Source: Diospyros lotus
Lineage: Eukaryota > Streptophyta > Magnoliopsida > Ericales > Ebenaceae
Assembly: GCF_014633365.1 (NCBI RefSeq)
Contig: NC_068345.1
Location: 10,052,058-10,116,057, forward strand
DNA: 64,000 nt
Reading direction: 5' to 3'
In this document: positions 22,828-34,028 of the stretch, piece by piece
How the letters are laid out: every line of letters starts with the position of its first letter
Position numbering within the stretch: position 1 is the stretch's first letter
Program-made: the position numbers and the translations under genes
The notes under the pieces: model-generated
What the model was told of the DNA's origin: nothing
Seen by the model: only the letters and a program-made list of their open reading frames with translations
The model's database searches: none

Positions 22828-22846
22828 TCTGGCACCCACTGTGGGG
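22828..22846 (+). promoter_or_regulatory. Primer binding site of the Tat element
   Basis: TCTGGCACCCACTGTGGGG follows the LTR directly and resembles the TGGCGCCCACCGTGGGG-type site of Tat elements. Confidence 0.75.
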
Positions 22847-23150
22847 CCTAGTAAAACTTACCTATTCCATAATCTCACCAAAGCCTTTCAAGCTGATCCC
22901 ATCACCTTCCTATGATGTGAACAGAAGCGCCCCTAACTAAGAGGCAGATGCCACCAGCCACCCCCCATAAAATCCAGTAGTCATGGAGGTCCTACTCTAG
23001 ATCGTCTAACAGCTTCAAAACCAAGTTGTTGAGTTAACCCGAAATCAGTAGCGCGACCAATGCAGTGAACAGGTTGACTATGAAACAGAAGATAGCCACC
23101 ACCAACACCATCAAGCTACCCATACCCCTATTCCCCCACATTCTACATCC

Positions 23151-24115
23151 TTGTATTCTTCAAGCCACCCATTCTCAAAGTTCATCATGGCTGTCCCTTT
23201 GCTAAATGGCTTCCGCCTTCTCAGTACCTTGGACCCATATGACGGCACCACCGATCCTCATGAGCACCTCACCATGTTTAATGCCACGATGCTACTAAGT
23301 GGAGGTACAGATCCGATCATGTGTCGGTCCTTTCCCAGCATGTTGAAAAAGTCGATCATGCTATGGTTTTCCTCCCTACAGCCAAACTCCATCCACGACT
23401 TTTCTAACCTGACCAGTCGAGCTCATCGTAAGACGTCGGCCGACCTCATTAACTTGAAGCAAGGTGAGCACAAGCCACTCCAGACATTCCTAAACAGATT
23501 TAATTAGGAGGCCATCCAGATCAAGGACCTGAACTCGACAATTTCCTTACACGTTATCATAGTCGAGCTAAAAATAGGCCCATTCGTCAACTCGCTAACC
23601 CATAAACCCTCATCCAATCTAAACGATCTTAGAATACAAGTTGCGAGTTATATAAACATGGAAGAGACGTCAGTTGCCCGGCATAATGCTGCTTGGCTAC
23701 AAGCTCGCCCATAGCCAACCTACCAACCGAGACCTTTTACTGAACACTAGTGCAATCTCGAGAGAGACTCTAACCGAAAGTAGGAAAACAAAGACCGCAG
23801 TAGGGGACGAAGGGAGCCAGCATGGATCCCCTTACCACCCCCGGTTATGTTATGATACCTACACCCCACTCACAACTAGGAGATATCGAATTCTCCAGGA
23901 AGTTTACAACTTAAGGATATCCCGCTCCCAGACACCTCGGACCAACAACCTCCCCACGACAACACTGATACTAGCAAGTGGTGTGATTACCATCACATGT
24001 TCAGGCTCACAATAGATTAATGTGCCACCTTGAAGGATCAGATCGAGCACTTGGTCAGGAAATGCCACCTCTGCCAATACACTTACAGAATAGACCGAAG
24101 ATGGTCCCTGCAGGG
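23151..24115 (+). pseudogene. Tat gag remnant
   Basis: The region reads LDPYDGTTDPHEHL, MLKKSIMLWFSSL and LKQGEHKPLQTFLNRFN, the capsid-like gag core of Tat elements, with stops after RFN (about 23507) and later. It is cut by solo LTR H at 24115. The gag tail resumes at 25808 (VIDTIFGGFAGRGD near 25895). Confidence 0.75.
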
Positions 24116-24314
24116 TGATTAGTGATCAATTTTGTAAAAATTTTGTTATAATTTCACCATTATTTTGATCTTAAAATGGTTTAAATTGAATATTATCATG
24201 CATTTTGTGATTTTGTGCATGTTTAAAAATATTAATATAAATATATATATAAAATATATAAAATATAAAAAAATAAATATAATATATATAATAATATAAT
24301 AATATAAAAATATG

Positions 24315-24500
24315 GAAAGCCCAGGCCCAAGCCCAACACAAGGAAGGCCCAAACCCAAGCCCAACACAAGGAAGGCCCAAGCCCAAGCCCAACACAAGGA
24401 AGGTCTAAGCCCAAGCCCAAAATAAGGAAGGCCCAGCCCAAAACAAGGAAGGCCCAAGCCCAACACAAGGAAGGCCCAAGCCCAAAAATATGAAAAGCCC
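24315..24500. repeat. Tandem repeat rich in GGCCCAAGCCCAACACAAGG
   Basis: Variable-length copies of AAGGCCCAAGCCCA plus ACACAAGG, six or more, inside solo LTR H. It produces long low-complexity frames on the minus strand that are not genes. Confidence 0.85.
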
Positions 24501-24869
24501 AAGTCCCACAAATTGATGACATCATCGCTTACATCATGGGTTGGAATGACATCATCGCTTACATCATGTATTAGATATTTTACTTATCTTTGTATTTTTA
24601 AATTAGTTATTTTGTTTTTCTTTAGATATTTTGTATTATTAAATTATATAATTGAGTGGTCTCTATTGCATCTTTTACCCTATAAATAGAGCACTTGGGA
24701 TGCATTTGTAACCATTCAATTTTCCTATAATGAAAGTATAGTTGTGTTTTTGAGATTTCTCTCTCAAATTTTTCACTTTAGTTTCAATATAGTTTCGTTC
24801 TTAGAATTTCTCTCTTAAATCTTCAATCTTTGTTTCCATATAGTTGTATTATGTTATTCATATTGTCTT

Positions 24870-25030
24870 TTTATTATATACCGCCTATATGGTCGGTTGA
24901 ATATTGTCTTTAAATATTGTCTTTTCATTATATACCGCCTATATGGTCAGTTAAAAAATAGTCTTTCAATTACTGTCTTTTCATTATACACCGCCTATAT
25001 GGTCGGTTAAAAAATAGTCTTTTAAATACT
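24870..25030. repeat. About 55-bp tandem repeat, three copies
   Basis: Each copy carries CCGCCTATATGGTCGGTT and ATTGTCTTTTCATTATA. Starts are spaced 54-55 bp (about 24882, 24936 and 24991). Located in the leader part of solo LTR H. Confidence 0.8.
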
Positions 25031-25807
25031 GTCTTTTAATTCCCGTCATTTAAATTCTTGCCAATTTATTTTCAAATGAAGATGAGTAGCTAAATCCAAT
25101 CTTGGGTTAAGGCAAGGACAACGTCCAATGCCAATGATTCCCAAAGAAAGCTTCGCTTCAATTGTGTAATATTAATCTGATTTAATTTGAGCAGTGTGCG
25201 TATAGTGTATCTTTGAGTTTGGATTGGAGCATAATCCTAACTTAGAGTTTCCATGCCACGTATGGAGATTGCTAGACCTGGAAATGTTTTCATACCCATG
25301 CCCAAATGATTAATCTGTACCTATAAATTCTGTCTGTGAGATATAATTCAATTTATGATAATTGCTTAACTTAGAATTTCCATGCCATGTATGGAGATTG
25401 CTTAAACAAGAATTATCATTATCTTGAACTAAAATTACTGACAGATCTGAAAAACTTAATTCAGATGAATATTATTGATCTTTTTTATTAAGTTGGGAAT
25501 TAATTGGTTTTAATACTAAAATTGTCTTGACCCAAGCTACTTAAATTCATTGTTAATTTAGTTTTAATCCTTTCCTTTAGATTATCTTAATCACCTCTTA
25601 AAATCAAATATTCAGTGATTTCTGTTTTCATCCAAAATAATCTCCCTGTGAACCGATTCGGACTCACCGAATTATAAATTTAAAATTGTACTACACGCAC
25701 ACTCGCACACTGGCGAGTATAATCGCCCTATACTTGCTTTAACAAGAGGATTAATGTTTGATAAATTTGGTTGTTGTTTTGATAAATAAATGTGTAGGGT
25801 CACAGGG

Positions 25808-28130
25808 TAGCCCAGACAAGTGAAGGAGTTATAACCCCCAGAGGCGGCTGTGAGCGGACAAAAGACGAAATGCTGGACTGCCCCCGAACAATTGGATAAC
25901 CGAGGTCATTGACACCATTTTCGGAGGATTTGCAGGCAGAGGAGATTTGAGCTCAGTAAGAAAGTGACACCTCCGAGCAGTAATGTCGGTAAATACTGTC
26001 GAGAGGAAGCCAAAAATGATAGCCTGACACCCCGTGATCTCTTTCATTGATAGGGATTTTGAGGGGATTGATAAAAACCTTGATGACCCCATGGTAGTCT
26101 CGGTCATCACTGCCAATTTCCTAGTAAATAAAGTTCTCATCGACCAAGGAAGTTCGACCGACTTACCATATCTGTCGACTCTAAGGAGGATGGGAATCCC
26201 GTAAAAAGAGTTGAAGCCATTCCACGAGAATCTAGTCTGCTTTTTCGGAGAACAGGTAGGTGTCAAGGCGTACGTTGATCTGCTGACTTCATTTGGAACG
26301 ACCCTTCTTGTCAAAACGATTAGTATTCAGTACCTGGTCGTTGACTGCCAGACACTGTACAACGCACTCCTTAGCCGCCCATCTCTCAATGCCTTGGGTA
26401 CAGTTGTATCAACCCCCCACCTGGCTATGATGTTCCCAGTATCAGCCACTGAGGTCAGACTTATTCACGTCGACTAGAAAGAAGCCCGATAGTGTTACCA
26501 CGACAGCCTCAAGGCTCGAAGCCTCAAATTCGGCAAGGATGATGAGGGAAACTGAGCTTTCAGCATCGGTAGTAAAGCTGCATGCGCTACTAGCTAGGTA
26601 CCACACCATAGTGTGCATTCGACCGAGTTGGACCCACGAGGCGAGCTCTCAGATAGCAGCCCCCAGCCCACGGAGCAGCTCCATCTCGTAAGCATCGATC
26701 CCCGCCCACAGCAGGTAACCCACATCGGCTCTACATTGCCAAGGGAGTTGAAAGAAAGACTAGTCAACCTACTCCAACAGAATGCTGACCTCTTTGCCTG
26801 GACACCAATTGACATGCCCGGAATCAATTCATCCTTCATTTGCTATAGGTTAGCGTTCAATCCAAATGCAAAATCGGTCACCCAGAGGAAAAGGAAGTTG
26901 GAAGAGGAAAGGTAATGCGCAGTGGTCGAGGAAACAATAAAACTCCTTAAAGCTAGATTCGTTAGAGAAGTGTCATACACCACATGGCTAGTCAACGTGG
27001 TAATGGTAAAGAAATCCTTGGGCAAGTGGAGAATATGCATTAACTTCACTGATTTGAACAAAGCGTGTTAGAAGGATTCATATCCGCTGCCCAATATTGA
27101 CTGGCTCGTAAATGCAACCTCGAGCTACAAATACTTAAGCTTCTTGGATGCCTATTCTGGGTACAACCAGATCCAGCTACTCCCTGATGATAAGGAAAAA
27201 AAATAACGTTCATCACAGAGAATGCCAATTTCTACTACCGGGTTATGCCATTTGGACTGAAGAACGTGGGCGCAAAGTATCAGCTATTAATGAACAAAGT
27301 GTTTGCGAAATGGATTGACCGAAACATTAAAGTCTATGTGGACGACATGGTGGCTAAAATGTCAGAAAGCCAGGACCACTACTAAGACTTATCCGAGATT
27401 TTCAGCCAGCTTTGATAACACAAGATGAGACTCAATCCTAAAAAATATGTGTTTGGAGTACAAGATGGAAAATTCCTCGGCTTCATGTTAACCAGTAGAG
27501 GAATTGAAGCCAACCTTGATAAATGTAGAGCTATCCTTGAGATGCGCAGCCCAACTAACGTGAAAGAGGTCCAATGGCTAACAGACAGGATAATAACTCT
27601 GTCTCACTTTCTTTTAAGATCGGTAGATCGGGGTATGCCATTTTTCCAGTATCTTAAGAAGCTGATGGAATTCTAGTGGACAGAGCAGTGTGAAGCTGCT
27701 TTCTAGGAACTTAAGGGCCTCTTAGCAGCGCCCCTCATTCTTTCAAGGCTAGAGCCCAAGAAAGAACTCTCTCTCTACCTTTCCGTCATTGACAGTGCCC
27801 TCAGTGCAATATTAGTCAGGGAGGAAGACAAGTCACAATGACTGGGGTATTTTGTCAGCAGAACCTTGTAGGGACCCGAGCTGCATTACTAGAAGATTGA
27901 AAAGCTGGCGCTGGCATTGGTAACCGCAACTCAAAAACTTAGGCCATACTTTCGAAGTCACCAGATCACGGTCAAACTGATCAACCAATCCGGCAAGTGC
28001 TTCAAAACCTGAAACTCTCAAGAACAATGATCGCATGGTTAATCGAACTCTCTAAATTCGATATATAGTACCAGCCCTGCAAGCACATCAAATCTCAAGT
28101 ACTATTTGATTTCTGAGCTGAATTATCTTC
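25808..28130 (+). pseudogene. Tat protease, reverse transcriptase and RNase H remnant
   Basis: Protease active-site region KVLIDQGSSTDLPYL at about 26128-26172. RT spans about 26900-27450 with WRICINFTDLNKAC, FLDAYSGYNQI, YRVMPFGLKN and an intact YVDDM at 27335-27349; then FLGFMLTSRGIEANLDKCRA (about 27475). RNase H-like sequence follows to about 28130. In-frame stops (for example after LNKAC and in DDKEK-TFI) and shifts make it nonfunctional. Confidence 0.85.
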
Positions 28131-28149
28131 TTTTGATTCTAGCCTGGAG

Positions 28150-28569
28150 TTTAATCTATGGATACTATTTGTCGACGGAGCTTCCAACATCAAAGGGAGC
28201 GGGGCCAGAATAATCTTGGAATGATCTAGTGGGCTGATGCTCGAATAGTCCCTCTACTTCAATTTCAAGGCAATAAACAACCAGGCAGAATATGAGGCCC
28301 TCATAGTTGGGCTAAATCTGGTAAGAGAAATGGGAGCAGCCCGGGTGGTAGCAAGGAGTGATTCGCAGTTTGTAACCAATCAGGTCAAAGGCGAATTCCA
28401 GATAAAATACCTACAATTCGGCCGATACCTTAACAAGGTCAGAACCTTAGTCGAGTCTTTTGAATACTTTGAAATTGAATATATCCCCAAGGAACAAAAC
28501 TCGCTGGCGAACTTGCTCTCAAAACTGGCCGGCACAAAAAAGCCTAGAAATAACCAGTCTATTATATAA
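28150..28569 (+). pseudogene. Second (archaeal-like) RNase H domain of the Tat element
   Basis: FVDGASNIKGSGARIILE at about 28168, NNQAEYEALIVGL (about 28275), ARSDSQFVTNQVKGEF (about 28345) and IPKEQNSLANLLSKLAG (about 28480) are the catalytic blocks of the extra RNase H fused after pol in Tat elements. Two TAG stops lie near 28225-28250. The last third is open (28330-28569). Confidence 0.85.
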
Positions 28570-28589
28570 GAAGTTTAGGACTCACCCAC

Positions 28590-29060
28590 TATTGACCTAA
28601 CCAACGTTGGCGCATGGTTAGAAGAACTCCCCTTGGTGTTGTGGTTATACCACACCACGACTTAAACTTCAACCATGGAAACACCTTTTTAACTCACCTA
28701 TGGGTCCGAAGCCATGATCTCGGTGGAAGTCAGGGAGCCCAGTCCCAGGCGACAACATTTCCAGGATAACATTAACAATGAGGAGCAAAGAGCCGACCTC
28801 GACCTCATCCAGGAGATCTGAGACCAAGCTCACATTTGAGAACAAGTTGCCAAGTAAAGGGTAGCTCGTAAATATAATAAAAAGGTTATGCTCAAAAGAT
28901 TTCAAGAAGGAGACTTGGTCCTAAGACAGATTGAAAGCCCAAAGCAACAACCTGGACAAGGAAAGCTCAGCCTTAATTGGGAAAGTCCTTACTGAATAAT
29001 CAATAGCCTCGGCAAAAGAGCCTACCACTTGTTCGAGCTCTCAGGATAGCCCCTACCAAG
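28590..29060 (+). pseudogene. Integrase C-terminal remnant, catalytic core missing
   Basis: Reads WLEELPLVLWLYHTT, ETPF-LTYGSEAMISVEV and FQEGDLVLRQIESP, the end of a Tat integrase. The HHCC finger and DDE core expected between 28570 and 28615 are absent, so an internal deletion of perhaps 1 kb has occurred. Confidence 0.75.
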
Positions 29061-29627
29061 GTCATGGAATGTAGCTAGCTTGTGAATATATTATAGCTAA
29101 GTAACTATCCTAAGTATTTTTGTTGTATCATCCAACTGAATAAACTTCGCTTAGTTAAGACAATTTCATTTATTCATTCACTATTTATCATGTCCTTACA
29201 TGGGTCCAAGCTCATATTTCGTCTTATGTCCTTCCAGGATTTGGTGTTCATAAGGCATTCGCCTATATGATTAGGTGACTACTCATCAATAAAAATGATT
29301 ATTCAGTTGGGACATCTCTTATGTTGAAGACTATGCTTTATCTTGAAACATTATTCATCTATAAAGACTATCTTTTATCCATGAAAACTATCTTTTATCT
29401 TAAAGACTATCTTAGGATTGGGAATTCATCATCTTCCGGATCTCGAGTCATCTCGGTCCAAGCTGGTCAGTCAGCCCTTAAGTGCTTGGGTTTCTCCCAG
29501 TGGGCTGACCGTTAGGCCTTTCCTTGACTTCTCTCTTTCGCCGTGCTAACTACCATTCTTGGGATCAGACAGGGGCGAGGGTCAGTTCTACATGGTCGGA
29601 CCTCAAGTTATCTAGGTCCAAACCGTG
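29061..29627. other. Tat 3' noncoding region, first part
   Basis: No coding frame. Includes short direct repeats (CTATCTTTTATC at about 29367-29395) and a TCGAGTCATCTCGGTC block (about 29440) that prefigures the tandem array. Confidence 0.4.
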
Positions 29628-30160
29628 CTCCTTGTATCAAATTGACGCTGTTAGTTCACCCCTAAGTGCCCGGGTTTATCCTGGCAGGTGGACCTCGAGG
29701 CTTTGCCTCGTCCAAACAATGTCTTGTATCAAACAAGCTTTGGCAGACCTCGAGTCATCTCAGTCTCGCCCCAATTATGTCTTGTATCAAACATGCTTTG
29801 GAAGACCTCGAGTCATCTCGGTCTTACCCTGATTACTCCTTGTATCAAGCAGGCTTTGGCAGACTTCGAGTCATCTTGGTCTTGCTCCAATTACGCCTTG
29901 TATCAAGGAGGCTTTGGTAGACCTCAAGTCATCTCGGTCTCGCCCCAATTACACTTTGCATCAAACAGGTTTTAACAAACCTCGAGTCATCTCAATCCCG
30001 CCTCGAATCACGCCTTGTATCAAATAGGCTTTGGTAGACCTCGAGTCATCTTGGTCTTACCCCAAATCATGCCTTGCATCAAGTAGGCACAAACAGACCT
30101 CAAGTCACCTCGATCTCGTCCTGATTTTGCCTTGAATCAAATAGGTCCAGCGACCTCGGC
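29628..30160. repeat. About 58-bp tandem array in the Tat 3' region
   Basis: Seven or more degenerate copies, each running CTTGTATCAAACAGGCTTTG, then AGACCTCGAGTCATCTCGGT, then CTCGCCCCAATTA. Unit length is 58-59 bp. Tandem arrays between pol and the 3' LTR are known in Tat elements and can seed satellites. Frames through it are translations of the repeat, not genes. Confidence 0.9.
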
Positions 30161-31596
30161 TCACTTGGTACTCACGCCAATCAAGACATTCGAACAAATA
30201 CTATAAAACAAAGGAAGAATAGAAGTTACGAGGTACTTGAAAAGTTCCACCAACCCTCATACACCTCTTGCCCAAAACCACTAACCCTACTACTGTTCTA
30301 GCCCAAAATCACCCACCCTAACACTAATCTCGCCCAAGCACGCCTAACTTCGACCACGGGTACTGTAACACCCCATTTTTTCTTATCGAGCATGTCATTA
30401 CGTTGGGACCCAAAATATACATAAATATATAAATTCTTTTTTTTTTCTCACGGTACACGTCTTAAACCTCAAGCACCGAATTCCAAACAAAACCCCTAAC
30501 ATATCATTTACACCTGCGGAAACAACAATTGAAACCTGATATGGTACACAACTAAATTCACTTTAATTATATCATGGAAATCCGTACCATAGTATATCCT
30601 TAAAACTAATTACATAGAGACGCATCATCAAAAGATAATAACTACATACCTCAAATAATAAATAAATGATACCTAAATGACATCATACATGATTATCGCT
30701 CAACTCAACTAAAACATATCCGAATCTTCATACAGGAGCAAATACTAGATCTACTCGTAAACCCATCAGCCATGTAATCACGTGCCGGTCAGATCTCAAC
30801 TGCCTTATTGCCTCAGCTGCAAGTCTTGATTGAAACATTTGAATGTTCCAAGGGCACAACCCAATTAGAAGATGAACATTCTAGTGAGCGTTTTAAAAAC
30901 AGTTACACGAATGCATGATGCAAATACATGAACAAATATTTTCTTAGTGTAACTTCCCAGGCTCAGCTCGGCACGGAACCCTAGGCAGAATCTTGACATC
31001 TTCGGTAGGATAATCCTAACGTTGTTCCATCAATTGTTCTTGGGGAATTATGACTACACTATCGGGGCGACATCACATCCCGACATAAGTATCAATATGG
31101 CAATAACATCATGCCATATGAAAATCACGACTTTCCATGCAATAGTACATGAACAAATATGACAAAATGATCATAACTTTTATGAATATCATGCATAATA
31201 TAACACATATGAGTTTTTGGGAAAAATCACTCACCTGATGCTCGAAATTTAGAACACCTCAAAAAAGGTGCACTACCTCGATATGGGTGCTCGACCTCGA
31301 TTTGCGCGCCAAGCCTCGATAACCACACAAATCACTTTTCCTCAAGCCTCAAAGCACCATATCCATCATTTTATTCCAATAAACATTAAAACCTATTTTT
31401 CCATAATTTCCTTGCATTATTCTCTATTTTTTTTCCATTTTCCTCACTAATATTCTAAAATAAATATCTACTTAAATATTCCACCAAATATTTTTCTGTA
31501 GAAATTCATAATATATTTTTCTAAGAATATTAAAAATTCTAAAACTCACCTAGGCTTAGCTTTTAAAGCCTCCTTGATGAACGTGCCTTGGCCTCC

Positions 31597-31720
31597 ATTC
31601 CCATGCATCGCCTCAATTCTTGCGCACTACCTTGATTCTTGTGCACCACCACGATTTTTATGCACTAACCATGATTCTCGTGCATCACCTTGATTCCCGT
31701 GCACAGTCTCAATTTTCGTA
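31597..31720. repeat. Short tandem repeat, unit about 23 bp, in solo LTR F
   Basis: Copies of CCTTGATTCTTGTGCACCAC with substitutions, about five in a row. Confidence 0.7.
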
Positions 31721-31872
31721 TAGGACCTCAAAACGTATGCCCGGACAATTTTTCTTGACAAAATCTCTAGAATATTAATATATCTTCATTTCCTATTTTT
31801 TTAGAATTTTTTGAGATTTTTCTTTCCCTTTTTTTCCTTTCCTTTCCTTTTCTTTCTTTTCCTTTTTCTTTT

Positions 31873-31936
31873 CTTCTTCTTCTTCTTCTTCTTCTTCTTC
31901 TTCTTCTTCTTCTTCTTCTTCTTCTTCTTCTTCTTC
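31873..31936. repeat. (CTT)n microsatellite
   Basis: About 21 CTT units inside solo LTR F. It creates poly-Phe and poly-Arg frames that are not genes. Confidence 0.95.
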
Positions 31937-33153
31937 TCTGTATCTTCCTTTCTTCTCCCGCGCAACTTGCACGCATGGTCACCACCGCCCGCGCGCCTTC
32001 ATGCCTTGCTGCAGCCCTAGCTGGCTGCTGCCACCTCCGCCAGCCGCTACACTGGCATCTGGCCTTACCCGCTCGCACGCACAGCACGACCGCCTCCCCT
32101 GCTGGTTTGCCACCGCATCGCCATTGCCATCTCCAGCTTACGGGAAGCTTGTTGTGAGCTACCATGGCCGCTTCCAACCGGCCATAATCGGCCGCTGCAG
32201 CTGCTCCGCGACCACCGGCCTCCTCCGAGAGCCCCCTGCCATTGACCAGCTGCTGTTGCGTGCAACAGCTTCGTGGGTGCCATGGTGACTTCCGCCCAAG
32301 CCACCGTCGCCTCGGACCTCCATCGAGCCCTCCAGTCGCTGCCGCACCTGGCTGCCATCACTGCAGCCACCGCTGCATCGGGTCGGCTTGCTAGAAGCTT
32401 CCGCCGGAGCTGCCATGGCTGCCCCGAATGCTACCTTTGGTTCCTTCTTCCAGTCTTTCAGCATCCTTCCACCTATTTATAGGCTAACCACCGGACCTCT
32501 CTCTCGACAAGCTCTTTGCCCAACTGCAGCATATTGCAAGCTGCTCCCTCACGTGCACAGACAGCCATTTGGAGCTTCTCCCTTGCCCCTCATGCGTGCA
32601 TGCGTGTTTACATATATATATATATATTACACATTAACCCCAATTTCCATCTTAAATTCATTTGAGTAATTTTCTTATTGCAACTATGCCCTCAAACATC
32701 AAATTAATTTGTATTTCAATAACGAAAATGCAAAATTAATAATCCATGTTTACTTGATAAGGGTGATTTTGCCCCAGTGTCCTCACCGGGCCATTGATTC
32801 ATCTCGAAATCACCTCAGGATTGATCATTACAAAAAATTGGAGCCCCCATAGAGTTCCGTTGACCTCCAAGAAATCCTTTATGATAATTCGATTTTGTAG
32901 TCTAAATCGCAACTAAATTTTAGTTGTACCAAAAATTGTCTCTGATCCAATTTCTTTTGATACCATAAATCCTATCTCGGGATGCTCGTCAATACCGTAC
33001 CATTTTCCTTTGGTATCTCGGCTCCAAGGCACTCCTTGTAGTTGATTCGGTCATTTGTTTGGGCTATTTAGATGCTAATATTCCCCGAAATTCCATTCTT
33101 TTAATACAATACTTATTCTTAAATAATCCAAATTTCTTGAGTATTACAAGTAC

Positions 33154-34028
33154 ACAACCAACCCCACAACAGCACCACCGGAGGCGCTACTATAGGCTGG
33201 TAGGGCCTTGACTCGAATCAACATTCTCGTCCCACGAACCATAGGGCTTCTTAGAAAATAAAAAGTAGCCAAAGGTAACTATAAGATGTGTAGAAACAAG
33301 GGTGAGATCCTCCCATTTTATAGGCATCGTAGGGAACATCTACGCCTAACGTCATCCATCTATACCTACGATCCCACCACGTGTCCTGGCATTAATGCCC
33401 TATATCTGGCAGATAGAGAACTGCCATTGTCATCACATAGGCATCAAATTGCACAGTACTATCTCGAACGCCCTTATAAAACCCAAACTGTTCGGATGTA
33501 GTTGGGTAGGGGCAACATTTAGGTATGCCAAGACTGAGCTCTAGAACTCAGTCAATGAGAGTTGCACCCCGAGACGGGAGAAGAACATCTCATACATAAA
33601 GAAGAACCTGACATCGAAAGCTTGGGCTAACTCCATATAGACACAATCCTTTGCCCAGCATGGCTGACATACAAATAACCTTTCCCCATCGGCGAGTCCA
33701 AAGAGAGAAATCTGCTCCCTCATGGCATTCATGTGCTTAGGAACGGTGTATATTGATGCAACATTGGCCACGTCCTCACTCACCCAATCATATGAAGTTG
33801 AAGGTGGTCCAGCCATGGATAACACACCTACAAGGTCTCGGGAAAAGAGAAGAAATTAGCACCCAGAACCCCACGACTTGGACCACCTCCCTAAACCTAG
33901 TGAGAGAAAAAAAGAACTTAAACCCTTATCTCCCAAGCCACTCCCCTAAACCCCCCACGACGTCCAAACGACAATGAAAAAGCAAAAAGGAAAGAACAAG
34001 GATATGGTCATTATCTGTATATGAAAAA
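33154..34028. other. Tat 3' region, second part
   Basis: Continuation of the Tat element between solo LTRs F and G. It holds the antisense frame at 33541-33825. Confidence 0.5.
33541..33825 (-). pseudogene. Antisense frame remnant in the Tat 3' region (94 aa)
   Basis: The frame reads MLSMAGPPSTSYDWVSEDV, then DCVYMELAQAFDVRFFFMYE and FFSRLGVQLSLTEF. Extra frames in antisense orientation between pol and the 3' LTR have been reported for plant Tat elements. The FYxMYExFFSRLGVxLPLTxF-like pattern recalls those proteins and the plant transposon-like proteins derived from them. This is recognition from memory; function unknown. It is short, so probably truncated. Confidence 0.5.

Larger units (their letters stand above)
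24116..25802 (+). mobile_element. Solo LTR H (1.7 kb), nested in Tat gag, TSD CAGGG
   Basis: Starts TGATTAGTGATC and ends GTGTAGGGTCA, with CAGGG at 24111-24115 and 25803-25807. Contains a TATA-like CTATAAATAGAG (about 24681) and an Athila-like CCGATTCGGACTCACCGAAT near the end. No internal coding region. Lineage uncertain. Confidence 0.8.
30364..33148 (-). mobile_element. Solo LTR F (2.8 kb) nested in the Tat 3' region, TSD G/AGTAC
   Basis: The ends are TGTAACACCCC and GAGTATTACA, flanked by GGTAC (30359-30363) and AGTAC (33149-33153), a 5-bp duplication with one mismatch. Minus orientation is inferred from a TATA-like CTATAAATAG on the minus strand (about 32474-32484) and donor-like CTAG-GTGAGTTTT (31549). 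A GC-rich block (31960-32460) and a CTT array are the presumed leader. No coding domain is seen. Confidence 0.8.

Noticed and set aside
24146..24525. Frames rich in WAWAFLVLGLG on the minus strand
   Set aside because: Translations of the GGCCCAAGCCCA tandem repeat in solo LTR H.
29524..29975. Three overlapping plus-strand frames of 84-102 aa, repeat-rich
   Set aside because: Translations of the 58-bp tandem array.
29628..30160. Regularly spaced repeats considered as a CRISPR-like array
   Set aside because: Units are contiguous and degenerate with no unique spacers, in plant retrotransposon DNA with no cas genes.
31767..32669. Several overlapping GC-rich frames on both strands (up to 136 aa), including poly-Arg and poly-Phe
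   Set aside because: They lie in the leader and CTT array of solo LTR F, overlap on both strands, and resemble no protein family I know.
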